Shown in pieces: positions 41,220-52,138 of a DNA stretch of 64,000 nt (position 1 is its first letter; each line of letters begins with the position of its first letter). Below the pieces are notes generated by a model. The model saw only the letters and a program-made list of their open reading frames with translations, was not told the origin of the DNA and did no database searches. A program made the position numbers and the translations under genes. The DNA comes from Piscinibacterium candidicorallinum (GTDB lineage: Bacteria; Pseudomonadota; Gammaproteobacteria; Burkholderiales; Burkholderiaceae_C): NCBI RefSeq assembly GCF_047549485.1, contig NZ_CP180191.1, forward strand, positions 1,798,001-1,862,000, read 5' to 3'.

Positions 41220-42935
41220 TCAGGCAAGGGTGACTTCGGCGCGAACGGCGCCAGCGCGGTCTGCCCGCGCAAGCAGTTTCACGGTCTGCCCAGCCGTACC
41301 GCGCACGATCCACTCGACACTGACGCGGTCGCCCGTGACCTCGCGGTTGGGCAGGAAGGCGTGCTGGGTCATCTTCTGGGCGTAGCCCTCCAGATGCGCC
41401 GCAATCTCACGCGCTTTCCCCTGCACAAGCGTGGCGCCAGCAGGTGTGTCGATCTCGAACACGCAGCCACGCACTACCTTGCGCGCCAAGGCGCGTTTGG
41501 AGATGTAGCTCGGCAGATAACCTGCATTGCTCACGGCAAAGCGCACGCGCCAGGTATCCGGCCCGAGGCGCTCGGCTTCGGTCTTGAACACCTCCAGCTT
41601 GGGCAAGGCCAGGCCGATGTAGGTCAGCCAGGCCGGGAAGCGGGCGGCCTCGCGCTCGCGCAGGTGCGGCGGCGGGTTGCGCCAGAAGTTCATCTTGTCC
41701 CAGCCACCGATCTCCACCTTGCCCAGCTGCGGGTGGTCGAACGCGTACCAGTCCACGAAGGCCTTGCCACCGCAGTCACGGTCGCTCCACTGCAGCAGCT
41801 TGATGTCGTCCTCCACCGGGTGGTCACGGAACCAGTCGATCCACTTGTAGCCCTCGATGCCGGCTTCCTTGTTGGGCGACCAGATCTCCACCACCCAGAA
41901 CAGGCTGCCCAGGTGCTCGTAGATCCAGTCCTGGGTGCCGGTGATGACTTCCTTGGGGTGGTAGCGGAATTCCTCGTAGATCGAAATAGCTGGGTAACCC
42001 GTGGTCTGGGCGCCGACCTCGCTGAACTTCTGGAAGGCCCACAGATCCTCGGGGATCATGTCCTTGTCGGATTCGGTGCCCATCGGGCGCAGGATCACGC
42101 CGCTGTGGGTATGGAAGCTCATGCCGGCGCCGATGTTCGGGTGATCGACAACGAACTGCACCATGGCGCGCACTTCCGGCTCGCTGGTGGGGTAGGGGCC
42201 GGCGCCCCACTGCTCGAACTCCTGGCGCCAGGAGGCGGGGAAGTTGCGGTTCAGGTCCAGGCCTTCCTTGTCCTTGTTGACGCTGAAGTTGATGCCGTCA
42301 TAGCCGGCAATCGTGCCTTCGGGCACCAGGCGGTAGTACGGGCCGCCCAGCGGTGGCGGCAGGTCGTCGGGCTGGCGCGGCACCAACAGGCGCGGGTGCT
42401 CCGGGTGCTTCTTGTAGGTGCCGTTCGGGTCTTCGATCCGCATCGAGAGCATGCGGCCGTCGCCGTCCACATCCTCGATGGTCAGGCCCTCGACCGTCGG
42501 CTCGTCGAAGGGGTAGGGGCGCGTGCTGGACCGGATGTGGCGCGGTTTGTCGGCCAGCGCCAGCTCGGCGCCGTCCGGGTTCAGGCGCGGCACGATGTAG
42601 AAGGTACGGGTGTCCAGCAGGTGCGTGATCTTCGGATCGGTACCGTAGTGCGTCGCCAGATGGTTGATGTAGTACAGGCAGGCGTTCGCCGCGGACAGTT
42701 CGGCGGCGTGGATGTTGCCGTCGATCCAGAAGGCAGGCTTGTCGATGTGCGCGCCCGTGGCCGAATTTGTGACCGTCACGCACCAGATGTCACGCCCTTC
42801 ATGGCTCTTGCCGATCGAGCTGAGCGAAAAGATCTCCGGCCGGGCGGCGCAGTAGCCGCGCAGCAGTTCGGTCAGACGTTCGTAGCGGGGGAAGACGGAG
42901 AAATCGGGGCGCGGAAGCTGTGCGTTGGCGGGCAT
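41220..42935 (-). CDS. M14-family metallocarboxypeptidase
   Basis: A 571-residue zinc peptidase of the carboxypeptidase A superfamily. The zinc motif GNIHAAELSAANACLYYINH, the RLNPDGAELAL segment and the third ligand in MSFHTHSG are present. There is no signal peptide, so it is likely cytoplasmic. The protein has a C-terminal beta-rich part of about 150 residues. It starts nine bases after the NRDE gene stop. Substrate unknown. Confidence 0.9.
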   Translation of the reverse strand: MPANAQLPRPDFSVFPRYERLTELLRGYCAARPEIFSLSSIGKSHEGRDIWCVTVTNSATGAHIDKPAFWIDGNIHAAELSAANACLYYINHLATHYGTDPKITHLLDTRTFYIVPRLNPDGAELALADKPRHIRSSTRPYPFDEPTVEGLTIEDVDGDGRMLSMRIEDPNGTYKKHPEHPRLLVPRQPDDLPPPLGGPYYRLVPEGTIAGYDGINFSVNKDKEGLDLNRNFPASWRQEFEQWGAGPYPTSEPEVRAMVQFVVDHPNIGAGMSFHTHSGVILRPMGTESDKDMIPEDLWAFQKFSEVGAQTTGYPAISIYEEFRYHPKEVITGTQDWIYEHLGSLFWVVEIWSPNKEAGIEGYKWIDWFRDHPVEDDIKLLQWSDRDCGGKAFVDWYAFDHPQLGKVEIGGWDKMNFWRNPPPHLREREAARFPAWLTYIGLALPKLEVFKTEAERLGPDTWRVRFAVSNAGYLPSYISKRALARKVVRGCVFEIDTPAGATLVQGKAREIAAHLEGYAQKMTQHAFLPNREVTGDRVSVEWIVRGTAGQTVKLLARADRAGAVRAEVTLA

Positions 42936-42944
42936 GAAGCGTGT

Positions 42945-43772
42945 TTATGGTTCTGAGGATGAAGAGGCCGGCTGCGCCTTCTGGGCGCTGCGGCGGACGG
43001 TGAATTGGTGCGTGCTTTGCTCGTGGGGCGCGCCGTTCGATACATCCGGCGGATAGCGGCGCTCGGTTACGGTCACGTCCTGCCGGACCACTTCCAGCAC
43101 CGTGCTGGCGCGGGTGCCGTACGTGTCGGTGGCGATGAAGACCGAGGACAGTCGGCGCTCCCAGTCCAGGGCTACGCCCGTTTGAGGCAGGGACGCATCA
43201 TGCGCCATCACCGGGTCGCGTAGGCCGTCCAGCATGGCGTCGTGGCCCGGCCGCATCAGCAGGTCCATCGTGAAGCGGCCGACCGCGCGCTGCACCTTGG
43301 GCCAGGGTGTGTCCAGCGTGGCGTTTGAGAGGCCGTAGATGCCCGGCGTCAGCCGTCGCGGGCCGAAATCCTTGCTGTGCAGGAACCAGCATTCCTGCGC
43401 ATCGAAGGCCACACTGCCGACGATGAGGTTGAAGCCGTTGTAGCGGCTGCGGCGGCTGGCCACGTCGAAGATGTAGCGCGACGGGCTCATGTCGCCCTCG
43501 AGGAACGCCGCCACCAGCGGCCCGCGCGACGGGGCGTCGGGCCGGGCCTCGCTCGGTGCACGCACGTTGGTAATCAGCGCGAAGCGCCCGCGGCGGTTGA
43601 TGCCTATCCAGGTGCTCGGTGTCTCCACGGCGAGATCGCGCCCGGCCAGCACCTCGTCGCCCGGCCAGAACTGCAGAGCGGCCGCCGGGCGGTGATAGAA
43701 CTCGTCACGATTGGCGGCGATCACCAGCGGCCGGTCGGCGTTCCATTGCCAGGCGATCGTTGCGATGCACAT
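42945..43772 (-). CDS. NRDE-family (TANGO2-like) protein
   Basis: A 275-residue protein beginning MCIATIAWQWNADRPLVIAA, with the naming motif ANRDEFYHRPA and TWIGINRRGRFALITNVR. Cys2 is the putative Ntn-hydrolase nucleophile. TANGO2 relatives handle haem or lipids. The gene is 16 bases downstream of the ygfZ stop. Confidence 0.9.
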   Translation of the reverse strand: MCIATIAWQWNADRPLVIAANRDEFYHRPAAALQFWPGDEVLAGRDLAVETPSTWIGINRRGRFALITNVRAPSEARPDAPSRGPLVAAFLEGDMSPSRYIFDVASRRSRYNGFNLIVGSVAFDAQECWFLHSKDFGPRRLTPGIYGLSNATLDTPWPKVQRAVGRFTMDLLMRPGHDAMLDGLRDPVMAHDASLPQTGVALDWERRLSSVFIATDTYGTRASTVLEVVRQDVTVTERRYPPDVSNGAPHEQSTHQFTVRRSAQKAQPASSSSEP

Positions 43773-43788
43773 GTCGGACAGGCGTACT

Positions 43789-44733
43789 TCAGGCGGTGAT
43801 GTCGATGATCTCGTAGGGCAGGGGCTGCGGGCTCAGACTGCGGCCGTCAGCGAGCTTGAGATTACCGGCTTCCTGCGCCGCCAGTGGTGCTTCGAACAGA
43901 ACGAGCCAGCTGCCGTCTGCCATGCTCGCGGCTTCGACCACCGTACCCACGGGCTCCGCAGCAGCCTGAGCCGGCACATCGACCAGCACATCCGAAAGCG
44001 GCGCGACGTCTGCGCCCGCCGCCACTTTTGCCAGACCCATGCGCCGCTTGAGCTTGCCCAGGTACTGGCTGCGCGCCACGACCTCCTGGCCGGGGTAGCA
44101 GCCCTTCTTGAAGTTCACGCCGCCGACCAGCTCGAAATTGATCATCTGCGGCACAAAGGCTTCCCGGGTGCGCTCATCCACCATCGCCTGGGCTGCGGCG
44201 ATGCGGCTGGCGTGCCATTCCTGCAGGGACGCGGCCGGGCCGAACTGCGCTGCGAGTTCCGCGCGCAGGGCCTCAGCGCTGCTTGCGGGCGCAGCCAGCG
44301 TGACTTGTGTGAGATCGCCCACGGCGCGGCTAATGGCCAGACCGGCGTCCGAGGCGCTGGCGTGGCCTGCGGCCGGCACGGCGAGGCCGGCGATCTGCGT
44401 AGGCGCAGCACCTGCGAACTGCAGGCCAAACAGCACCCAGCTGGCCGACTCGTCTACCACCTTGGCCTTGGCGCGCAGCACGAACATGGACAGGCGCTTG
44501 GCCAGAAAGCCGGCGTTGTTGCGCGGCAGCACGAACACATAGCGATCAGCCGCCGGCCGCGCCACGCCGAAGGTGGCAAACAGGCGGCCCTTGGGGTTGC
44601 AGTAGCCCGCCAGGCGCATGCTGCCCGGCGCCATGCCGGCGACGTCCTGAGTCAGCTGGCCTTGGAGGAAGCCGGCCGAATCGGCGCCTTCAACGCTGAT
44701 GAGTCCGGTGTCAGTCAGTTCGAACCACTTCAT
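43789..44733 (-). CDS. ygfZ: Folate-binding protein YgfZ
   Basis: A 314-residue tetrahydrofolate-binding protein needed for iron-sulfur enzyme repair. It has the diagnostic motif KKGCYPGQEVVARSQYLGKL. The N-terminus FLQGQLTQDV matches the family. It heads the minus-strand run and is divergent from mltG, a common arrangement in betaproteobacteria. Confidence 0.93.
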   Translation of the reverse strand: MKWFELTDTGLISVEGADSAGFLQGQLTQDVAGMAPGSMRLAGYCNPKGRLFATFGVARPAADRYVFVLPRNNAGFLAKRLSMFVLRAKAKVVDESASWVLFGLQFAGAAPTQIAGLAVPAAGHASASDAGLAISRAVGDLTQVTLAAPASSAEALRAELAAQFGPAASLQEWHASRIAAAQAMVDERTREAFVPQMINFELVGGVNFKKGCYPGQEVVARSQYLGKLKRRMGLAKVAAGADVAPLSDVLVDVPAQAAAEPVGTVVEAASMADGSWLVLFEAPLAAQEAGNLKLADGRSLSPQPLPYEIIDITA

Positions 44734-44960
44734 GATGCAGAGGGATGCAGGCTGATGCACTTTGGCGGGCTCGATGCGCCGAGCCCGAAAACGTCGCTGG
44801 CTATCATACGAAGCGCTCTGGCAGGGGCGGTGCGGTGCGGCCGGCACTGCACTGACAGACCCCACAGACACACCACGCCGAAACAGGGCTTTTCGTCTTT
44901 CCTCCGTCGATCTCGGTCGGCGCTCCGCCAGCCGATCTGCTACCTACACCCCGGACCGAA

Positions 44961-45956
44961 TTGAAACTCCTCAAGACCCTGCTTGTGCTCATCCTCCTGG
45001 CCCTGGGCGGCGCTGCAGCCCTGGTGGGCTGGGTGGCGGTGGCGCCGGTGACGTCCAAGCCGCTGGAAGTGGCCGTCATGCAGGGTTCCGGCCTGCGCGC
45101 CATCGCTCGCCAGGCCCGCGAAGCCGGCGTGGAGATGAACGAGGACCTGCTGGTGCAAGGGCTGAAGTGGGCCACCCAATGGACGGACCGGCCGGTGCGT
45201 GCCGGTCTGTATGACCTGCCAGCCGGCGCGTCGGCACTGACCGTGCTGCGCAGCTTCACCAGCGGCAAGCCGCGGCTGGTCAGCGCCCGGCTGCCGGAAG
45301 GCGCCACCTTCCGCGATCTGCTGGGCTGGCTGGCCAAGTCGCCGTATCTGGTCAGAGACCTGTCCGCGCTCAAGCCGGCCGAAGCCGCCAAGCTGCTCGG
45401 TGCTGCCAGCGCGAGCGATCTGGAAGGCCTGTACTTCCCGGACACCTATCTGCTGAACCCCGGCGCCAAGGAGTCCGACGTGTTGCGCATGGCGCGCCGG
45501 GCGATGGACGAGCGCCTGGCCGGCATCTGGGCACAGCGCGCGCCGGATGCGGCTGTGAAGTCGCCGCGCGAGGCGCTGATCCTGGCGAGCATCATCGAGA
45601 AGGAAACCGGGCGCGACGCCGAGCGCCCGCTGGTATCCGCCGTGTTCAACAATCGCCTGCGCATCGGCATGCGCCTGCAGACGGACCCCACCGTCATCTA
45701 TGGCTTGGGCGAGCGCTTCGACGGCAATCTGCGCAAGGTCGATCTGACGACCGACACCCCCTGGAACAGCTACACCCGTGGCGGACTGCCGCCCACGCCG
45801 ATTGCGCTGCCTTCCGCGGCCTCGCTCATGGCCGCGGTGCAGCCGGCGGCCTCGCAGGCGCTGTACTTTGTAGCGCGCGGCGACGGCACGAGCGAGTTCT
45901 CGACCAATCTGGCCGATCACAATCGCGCCGTGAATCGCTATCAGCGGGGGCAGTAA
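44961..45956 (+). CDS. mltG: Endolytic murein transglycosylase MltG
   Basis: A 331-residue membrane-anchored enzyme that cuts nascent glycan strands. A TTG start is followed by an N-terminal membrane helix. Hallmarks are LEGLYFPDTYLL, ILASIIEKETG with the catalytic Glu, and NNRLRIGMRLQTDPTVIYGL. It opens the mltG-tmk-holB-pilZ-tatD block. Confidence 0.95.
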   Translation: MKLLKTLLVLILLALGGAAALVGWVAVAPVTSKPLEVAVMQGSGLRAIARQAREAGVEMNEDLLVQGLKWATQWTDRPVRAGLYDLPAGASALTVLRSFTSGKPRLVSARLPEGATFRDLLGWLAKSPYLVRDLSALKPAEAAKLLGAASASDLEGLYFPDTYLLNPGAKESDVLRMARRAMDERLAGIWAQRAPDAAVKSPREALILASIIEKETGRDAERPLVSAVFNNRLRIGMRLQTDPTVIYGLGERFDGNLRKVDLTTDTPWNSYTRGGLPPTPIALPSAASLMAAVQPAASQALYFVARGDGTSEFSTNLADHNRAVNRYQRGQ

Positions 45957-46085
45957 AGATGGCCGAAAACAGCATTTTATTGAGAGACAAAATGCCACTT
46001 TCCGCATTTCAGAAGCCATTCTTGGCGCATTTTCTGGTGCGAGTCCTTTTGGCCGATTTCGTTCTTCCAACCTGAAGCACAAACT

Positions 46086-46718
46086 GTGACTCTGCGCTTC
46101 ATCAGCTTTGAGGGTATCGATGGTGCGGGCAAGTCCACGCAGATTGCGGCTGCGCGCGTCTGGCTGGAATGCCGCGGCTTCGAGGTGGTGGCCACGCGCG
46201 AACCCGGCGGCACGCCCCTGGGTGAACGCCTGCGCGAGCTGATCCTGCAGCAGTCCATGGCGCCGGACACCGAAGCGCTGCTGATCAACGCCGCCCGGGC
46301 CGAGCACCTGGCCACGGTCATTCGCCCGGCGCTTGAGCGCGGCGCCTGGGTGCTGTGCGACCGTTTTGCCGACAGTACCCTGGCCTATCAGGGCTACGCC
46401 AAGGGCGGGGACCTGGCGCAACTGCGCCGCCTGCAGCGGGATGTCGTCGGCAGCACCCTGCCGCGCCGTACCTATCTGTTTGATCTGAGCGTATCGGACG
46501 CCGCCGCACGCCGCGCCGCCGGGCGCGAACAGGCGGAGTCCGATAAGTTCGAACGGGCAGGGGCCAGCTTTCAGGAGCGCGTGCGGCTGGGATTTCAGGC
46601 TCTGGCCGCGGCCGAGCCCGGGCGCTTCATGGTGCTGGACGCCGGTTTGCCACCGGCAACTATTCAGGCGCAGATCGAGACCGATTTAGCCCTGTTCCAC
46701 GCTCAAGTAGCTGTTTAG
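46086..46718 (+). CDS. tmk: Thymidylate kinase
   Basis: A 210-residue dTMP kinase with a GTG start. P-loop FEGIDGAGKST, the DRF motif in LCDRFADSTLAYQG and the LID arginines (RRAAGREQAESDKFE) are all present. It is next to mltG and holB as in many proteobacteria; the 129 bases before it hold a weak repeat-like copy. Confidence 0.96.
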   Translation: MTLRFISFEGIDGAGKSTQIAAARVWLECRGFEVVATREPGGTPLGERLRELILQQSMAPDTEALLINAARAEHLATVIRPALERGAWVLCDRFADSTLAYQGYAKGGDLAQLRRLQRDVVGSTLPRRTYLFDLSVSDAAARRAAGREQAESDKFERAGASFQERVRLGFQALAAAEPGRFMVLDAGLPPATIQAQIETDLALFHAQVAV

Positions 46719-46725
46719 ATAAGCG

Positions 46726-47841
<1,116 letters not shown>

Positions 47842-47868
47842 TGGCCCCGCTGAATTGATCCACACCGA

Positions 47869-48231
47869 ATGACCCAAGCCGCCCCGACGACCGCCCGCCC
47901 CAGCATCATCCAGCTCGCCATCAAGGAAAAGGCTGCGCTCTACGCCGCGTACATGCCCTTTCTGAAGAACGGCGGCATCTTTGTGCCCACGGCCAAGGAG
48001 TACAAGCTGGGTGATGCGGTGTACGTGATCCTTGCGCTGATGGACGACCCCAACAAGCTGCCGATCGCCGGCAAGGTGGCCTGGATCACGCCGCGCGGCG
48101 GCACCGGCAACCGCACCCAGGGCATCGGCGTACAGTTCCCGGCGGACGACACCGGCGCCAACGCCAAGGCCCGGATCGAGGAAATTCTGGGCGCTGCCCT
48201 GGGCTCCACGCGGCAGACCCATACGCTCTGA
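47869..48231 (+). CDS. pilZ: Type IV pilus PilZ-domain protein
   Basis: A 120-residue PilZ protein. The start IIQLAIKEKAALYAAYMPFL and AGKVAWITPRGGTGN-TQGIGVQF layout is that of the pilus-assembly PilZ, which usually does not bind c-di-GMP because the RxxxR motif is absent, as it is here. It follows holB by 27 bases. The same order occurs in Pseudomonas. Confidence 0.92.
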   Translation: MTQAAPTTARPSIIQLAIKEKAALYAAYMPFLKNGGIFVPTAKEYKLGDAVYVILALMDDPNKLPIAGKVAWITPRGGTGNRTQGIGVQFPADDTGANAKARIEEILGAALGSTRQTHTL

Positions 48232-48350
48232 GCCGGCGCACGCGGGCAGTGTTTTTCTGCCGGGCGAATGAAGGATGCCCGGAGCGCCTCGCCCATGCTT
48301 GATTGCATCAGTTTCGGCCGGAAATTTAAGAATTATCAATGAGGCGCTTT

Positions 48351-48373
48351 CCGCGCACCAGGCAAGCGGAAAG
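48351..48373 (+). repeat. Weak copy F of the dispersed repeat upstream of tatD
   Basis: CCGCGCACCAGGCAAGCGGA plus AAG aligns with the right half of copies A and B (CCGCGCCAGACAAGCGGAA) with a two-base insertion. Nearby sequence GTTTCGGCCGGAAATT resembles the left half. It is more diverged than copies A-D. Confidence 0.4.
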
Positions 48374-48454
48374 CCACTTTCTGGTCAATCAGTAGCGTTC
48401 AATTTCGGTCGTACAAGTGCGTGCGATCTTCTGCCTCTGCTGTGTATTTGCGCC

Positions 48455-49249
48455 GTGTACTTTGATTCCCACTGCCACCTGAACTTTCCTGAACTGCGCG
48501 GCCAGCTGCCCGAGATCCGCAGCCGCATGCAGGCTGCCGGCGTGAGTGAGGCGGTGGTGGTCTGCACCACGCTGGAAGAATTCCCCCAGGTGCGTGAAGT
48601 GGCCGGCATGGACGCCCAGTGGTGGTGCTCTGCCGGCGTCCACCCGGACTATCACGAGAGCAAGAACGAGGGCATGGAAGAGCCCACCGTCGAGCGCCTG
48701 CTCGGGCTGGCCGCGGACCCCAAGGTGGTGGCGATCGGCGAGACCGGCTTGGACTACTACTGGCACAAGGAAGAGCGGCCCGGTTCGCTTGACTGGCAGC
48801 GCGAGCGCTTTCGCGTGCACATCCGGGCCGCCCGCGCCTGCGGCAAGCCGCTCATCATCCACACCCGCAGCGCCTCCGACGACACCCTGCGCCTGATGCG
48901 CGAGGAGGGCGCCGAGGGGGCAGGGGGTGTGATGCACTGCTTCACCGAGACCTGGGCGGTGGCGCAGGGCGCGCTGGACATGGGATTCTTCATCTCGTTT
49001 TCCGGCATCGTCACCTTCAAGAACGCCGCCGAGTTGCGCGATGTGGCCGCCCGCGTGCCGCTGGACCGACTGCTGATCGAGACCGACGCGCCCTATCTGG
49101 CGCCCGTGCCACACCGGGGCAAGACCAACGAGCCCAGCTTCGTGCCGCACGTGGCGCGGCAGATTGCCGAGTTGCGCGGCATGACGCAGGAGGCCGTGGC
49201 CGAGCTGACGCGCGAGAACGCGCGGCGGATGTTCAAGCTGGCTGCCTGA
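48455..49249 (+). CDS. TatD-family metal-dependent hydrolase
   Basis: A 264-residue TatD-type deoxyribonuclease/hydrolase. GTG start with YFDSHCHLNFPEL (metal ligands), then AIGETGLDYYW, the HTRSASDD block, MHCFTE and ETDAPYLAP. It closes the mltG-tmk-holB-pilZ-tatD block. An upstream start in frame would lengthen the protein by 60 residues without family similarity, so the GTG is preferred. Confidence 0.93.
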   Translation: MYFDSHCHLNFPELRGQLPEIRSRMQAAGVSEAVVVCTTLEEFPQVREVAGMDAQWWCSAGVHPDYHESKNEGMEEPTVERLLGLAADPKVVAIGETGLDYYWHKEERPGSLDWQRERFRVHIRAARACGKPLIIHTRSASDDTLRLMREEGAEGAGGVMHCFTETWAVAQGALDMGFFISFSGIVTFKNAAELRDVAARVPLDRLLIETDAPYLAPVPHRGKTNEPSFVPHVARQIAELRGMTQEAVAELTRENARRMFKLAA

Positions 49250-49312
49250 CCTGGCAAGCGCCGCAATGTCGATTCATCTCACCATGGAATGTGTTTCGTG
49301 AGCTCTGGCAGC

Positions 49313-50035
49313 ATGCATTCATGTCTCAATCTGTCCCGTCGGAGACTGCTGGCCCTGATGTGCGCGGCCGGCGCGGCGCTCGCCCAACCCGCCGCCGCCC
49401 AATCTGGCGCCATGACGCCAGCAGAGATCATGCGCCGGGCCGTTCAGATTGATGACCCCGCGAGCGTGCGGCGCCTGATCGACAGCGGCGCGGACGTCAA
49501 CATGCCCGTGCACGAAGGCCTGCCGCCGCTGCATCTGGCGCTGATGGAGGGCTCGCTGAAGGCGGCCGAGGCGCTCGCCAACCACTCCAAGGTCCAGATC
49601 AATGCCGCGAGCAGCGTGGGGGACACGCCGTTGATGATCGCCGCACTCAAAGGGCAGGGCGCCATGGTTGATCTGCTGCTCAAGCGCGGCGCCCGACCGG
49701 CCGGTGCCGCTGACGGCAAAGGCCTCTGGACGCCGCTGCACTACGCCGCTCTGGGTGGGCACGACGCGATTGCCGAGCGCCTGCTGGCCGCGGCGGCACC
49801 CGTGAATGCCACAGCCCCCAACGGCGCCACGCCGATCATGCTGGCTGCCCGCGGTGGACATGACCGCCTGGTGCGCCGCCTGCTGCGCGCAGGAGCGGAC
49901 ACCCGTGCCCGGACGGACGCCGATCTGGACGTCGTGGCCTTTGCCAGACGCAACAATCACCCCGAGCTGGCGGATGCCATCCCGCGCTGGGCCGAGCAGG
50001 CGCGCGCAGGCAAACTGCCGCTGGAGCTGCCGTGA
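49313..50035 (+). CDS. Exported ankyrin-repeat protein
   Basis: A 240-residue protein with a twin-arginine-like signal peptide (SRRRLLALMCAAGAALA, cleavage after AAQ). About five ankyrin repeats follow: DSGADVNMPVHEGLPPLHLA, NAASSVGDTPLMIAAL, GLWTPLHYAALGG, NATAPNGATPIMLAARGG and a last partial one. A start at 49289 is also possible. It follows tatD by 63 bases. Ankyrin proteins mediate protein contacts; the partner is unknown. Confidence 0.82.
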   Translation: MHSCLNLSRRRLLALMCAAGAALAQPAAAQSGAMTPAEIMRRAVQIDDPASVRRLIDSGADVNMPVHEGLPPLHLALMEGSLKAAEALANHSKVQINAASSVGDTPLMIAALKGQGAMVDLLLKRGARPAGAADGKGLWTPLHYAALGGHDAIAERLLAAAAPVNATAPNGATPIMLAARGGHDRLVRRLLRAGADTRARTDADLDVVAFARRNNHPELADAIPRWAEQARAGKLPLELP

Positions 50036-50162
50036 TGCCTGCGGTTGATCCGCAGGCGTGATCCTGGTCGCGGCGGTGGTCGTGACGAACTCGGTTCACG
50101 GCAACAAGTCCGTTGAAGATCCGGTTGAATGTCTGCCAGAAGATTCGTTTGAAGGAGCGCCC

Positions 50163-50549
50163 ATGAACACATCGACCCTCGCAAGACACCTGGCTGTGGG
50201 CCTGCTGCTGTCTGCCGCCTGCCTGGCGATCCCGCAGGCGAACGCCGCCGGCTGGGGCGCAGCGCTGCGCGATGCGCCACTGCGCGATTTCACGGACGAA
50301 GACATCAGCCAGCACCTGGCCGCCATCCGCAAGGCGCTGGACAGCGACGACCCCAAGGCGGTCGTTGAATGGCGCAACGACGCCACCGGCGCCGGCTCCA
50401 AGATCAGCGTCATCGGTCAGCCCAAGCTCAAGGGCTACGGCGCTTGCAAGCGCCTGAGCACGTTGTCGTTCAGCAAGAAGCGCAAGGGCTACGCCACGCC
50501 GTTCACGGTGTGCAAGAACACGGACGGGCGGTGGGTGGTCGCCGGCTGA
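50163..50549 (+). CDS. Small exported protein of RT0821/Lpp0805 surface-antigen type
   Basis: A 128-residue protein with a signal peptide ending at ANA (about residue 28). The C-terminal part AVVEWRNDATGAGSKISVIG, KGYGACKRLSTLSFSK and FTVCKNTDGRWVVAG resembles the RT0821/Lpp0805-type outer-membrane antigen end. The start has AAGGAG eight bases before. The N-terminal Gly-zipper of that family is missing, so the call is moderate. Confidence 0.7.
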   Translation: MNTSTLARHLAVGLLLSAACLAIPQANAAGWGAALRDAPLRDFTDEDISQHLAAIRKALDSDDPKAVVEWRNDATGAGSKISVIGQPKLKGYGACKRLSTLSFSKKRKGYATPFTVCKNTDGRWVVAG

Positions 50550-50554
50550 GTCGA

Positions 50555-51535
50555 TCAGGGCCGGCTGCTTATCGTGCCGGTGGCTGAACGTGATCCGAGT
50601 GTGTCTGCGAGATACTGCCGCAGATCTTCAGTGAACTGTTCCGGCTGCCGCATGTAGGCCTCTCCATGGCCGCCCAGCGGGTAGGTGTGCAGGCGTTTGG
50701 GCGCAGTCACGGCGGCGTGCAGGGCAAGCGTCATGCTGGGCGGCACGGCGGTGTCAATTGCTGTATTGATGAACATCACCGGAGTACGGATGGCGGGTGC
50801 CGCAACGAGCGGCCTGGCCTGCTCCAGATCCACGTTGAACCTGAGCTTCACGAGTGCAACGGTTGCCTGCAACAGCGCGGGTCGAAGCACCGCAGGAACG
50901 CCGGCGTAATCGTGATCTAGGCGGAAGCGCAACACGTCGATGAAATCGCTGTAGGCGCAATCGACGACGAGGAAGTCAGCAGAGCCCCCTTGACCCGCGA
51001 ACAAGACCGCCGTGGCGCCGCCACCCGAGCGGCCGTACACCCCGATTGCGGCTCCGGCTGGCATCTGGGCTCGGGCTGCGATCACTGCCTGTTTCAGGTC
51101 ATCGGATTCGCGGATTCCGGCGGTCAGGACGTCGCCTTCACTGGCGCCGCTGGCGCGCTGATCGTAGAGAAACACGTCAAATCCCAGGTCGTGCCAGGGT
51201 TTGAATTGCGTGGCGTACTCGAGCAGGTTGCCCCCATAGCCGTGCACCATGATCACCGCCTGGTTGTTCTGTGTTCGAGCCGGCAGGTGCAGGCCTGTCA
51301 GCCGTAGACCGTCGGTGGTGCGGACTTCAAAGGGCGCGCCATTGCTACGCGCCATCAGTTCGGCGAGTGACGTCGCGTGCTGCTGCGCGTCCGGTTTGCG
51401 CCACGAAGGTTGGGCAATCACGCCGGCGAAGTACCAGGCGGCCATAACGACTGCGGCAACTAACAAGGCCGCAGGCACCATGACCGCCAAGGCAATCTTG
51501 CGTCGGGCTAGCGCCGGTCGACCGAGAATGAACAT
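50555..51535 (-). CDS. Membrane-anchored alpha/beta hydrolase
   Basis: A 326-residue hydrolase. An N-terminal helix (about 13-36, ALAVMVPAALLVAAVVMAAW) anchors it. The motif MVHGYGGNLLEYA, nucleophile Ser in YGRSGGGATA, and His in PLGGHGEAYMRQ form the triad. The start is the ATG before FILGRPA. The annotated protein ends three bases before a convergent gene. Substrate unknown. Confidence 0.85.
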   Translation of the reverse strand: MFILGRPALARRKIALAVMVPAALLVAAVVMAAWYFAGVIAQPSWRKPDAQQHATSLAELMARSNGAPFEVRTTDGLRLTGLHLPARTQNNQAVIMVHGYGGNLLEYATQFKPWHDLGFDVFLYDQRASGASEGDVLTAGIRESDDLKQAVIAARAQMPAGAAIGVYGRSGGGATAVLFAGQGGSADFLVVDCAYSDFIDVLRFRLDHDYAGVPAVLRPALLQATVALVKLRFNVDLEQARPLVAAPAIRTPVMFINTAIDTAVPPSMTLALHAAVTAPKRLHTYPLGGHGEAYMRQPEQFTEDLRQYLADTLGSRSATGTISSRP

Positions 51536-51850
51536 GAATGGATGGGTTTTGCCTCTGCGCCTTGGATTATTCCGAACGCCGCGGGGAGACGTGGCGCACA
51601 CACAGGAGTAGCCGAACTTTGGACGGCGTCGAGTTTTTTGAAGACTGATGCTCCTGACACAAACGCATGGATTTTGATTGCGCATATTTGTGTTATGTAA
51701 ACTAAAATTCGGAATTGAGAACTGTAGCGACAGCCCTCCGACTGCGATCGCTGACTGCTCCGCGCTCCAGCGTGATCTAGGTTCGAAACCAGACCGTTGA
51801 AGCAACAAGTTCGGCCGAACTTCTCCCCGCACGCGTTCACAATCTCGCCC
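51536..51850. other. 315-base intergenic region, A/T-rich middle
   Basis: No gene is seen. A possible promoter for the 2OG oxygenase gene is TTGATT (51674-51679) with TGTAAA 16 bases later (51696-51701). The part around 51660-51720 is notably A/T-rich compared with neighbours. Confidence 0.4.
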
Positions 51851-52138
51851 ATGAGCACCCGGCCCACCAAGATCGGCGATCTGCGCACGGCGTTTCGCTG
51901 GCAGCGCGGCCGACAGGCCAGCGGCTACGACAAGATGCTCCTGCTCACCGGGCTCTGGCCGCTGCCGTTCGACTGCTATCTGCTGCGCTTTCCAACCGGA
52001 AGCGAAATCCCGCCGCACACGGACCCTGTGACCGCCGGACGCCACTTCCGCCTGAATATCGTCGTCTGGCGCGCACGCGCGGGTGGCGAGTTTGTCTGTG
52101 CCACCCCGATCTTCGAGACAGGGTTCCCGTACTTTTGA
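51851..52138 (+). pseudogene. 2OG-Fe(II) oxygenase, truncated by the adjacent element
   Basis: A 95-residue remnant. The N-terminal half has the family pattern (FRWQRGRQASGYDKMLLLTG, then EIPPHTDPV with HxD metal ligands, RHFRLNIVVWRA and GGEFVCATPIFET). Family members continue with the second metal histidine and a conserved arginine, but here the frame changes after PIFET to GFPYF and stops. The break falls at GGGTTCCCG (52121), where the Tn3-type element begins. The remainder of the gene was not found to the right edge, so the insertion reaches beyond the window. Confidence 0.65.

Noticed and set aside
50990..51307. Plus-strand frame opposite the alpha/beta hydrolase
   Set aside because: It has no ribosome site and no family pattern; the hydrolase triad is on the minus strand.
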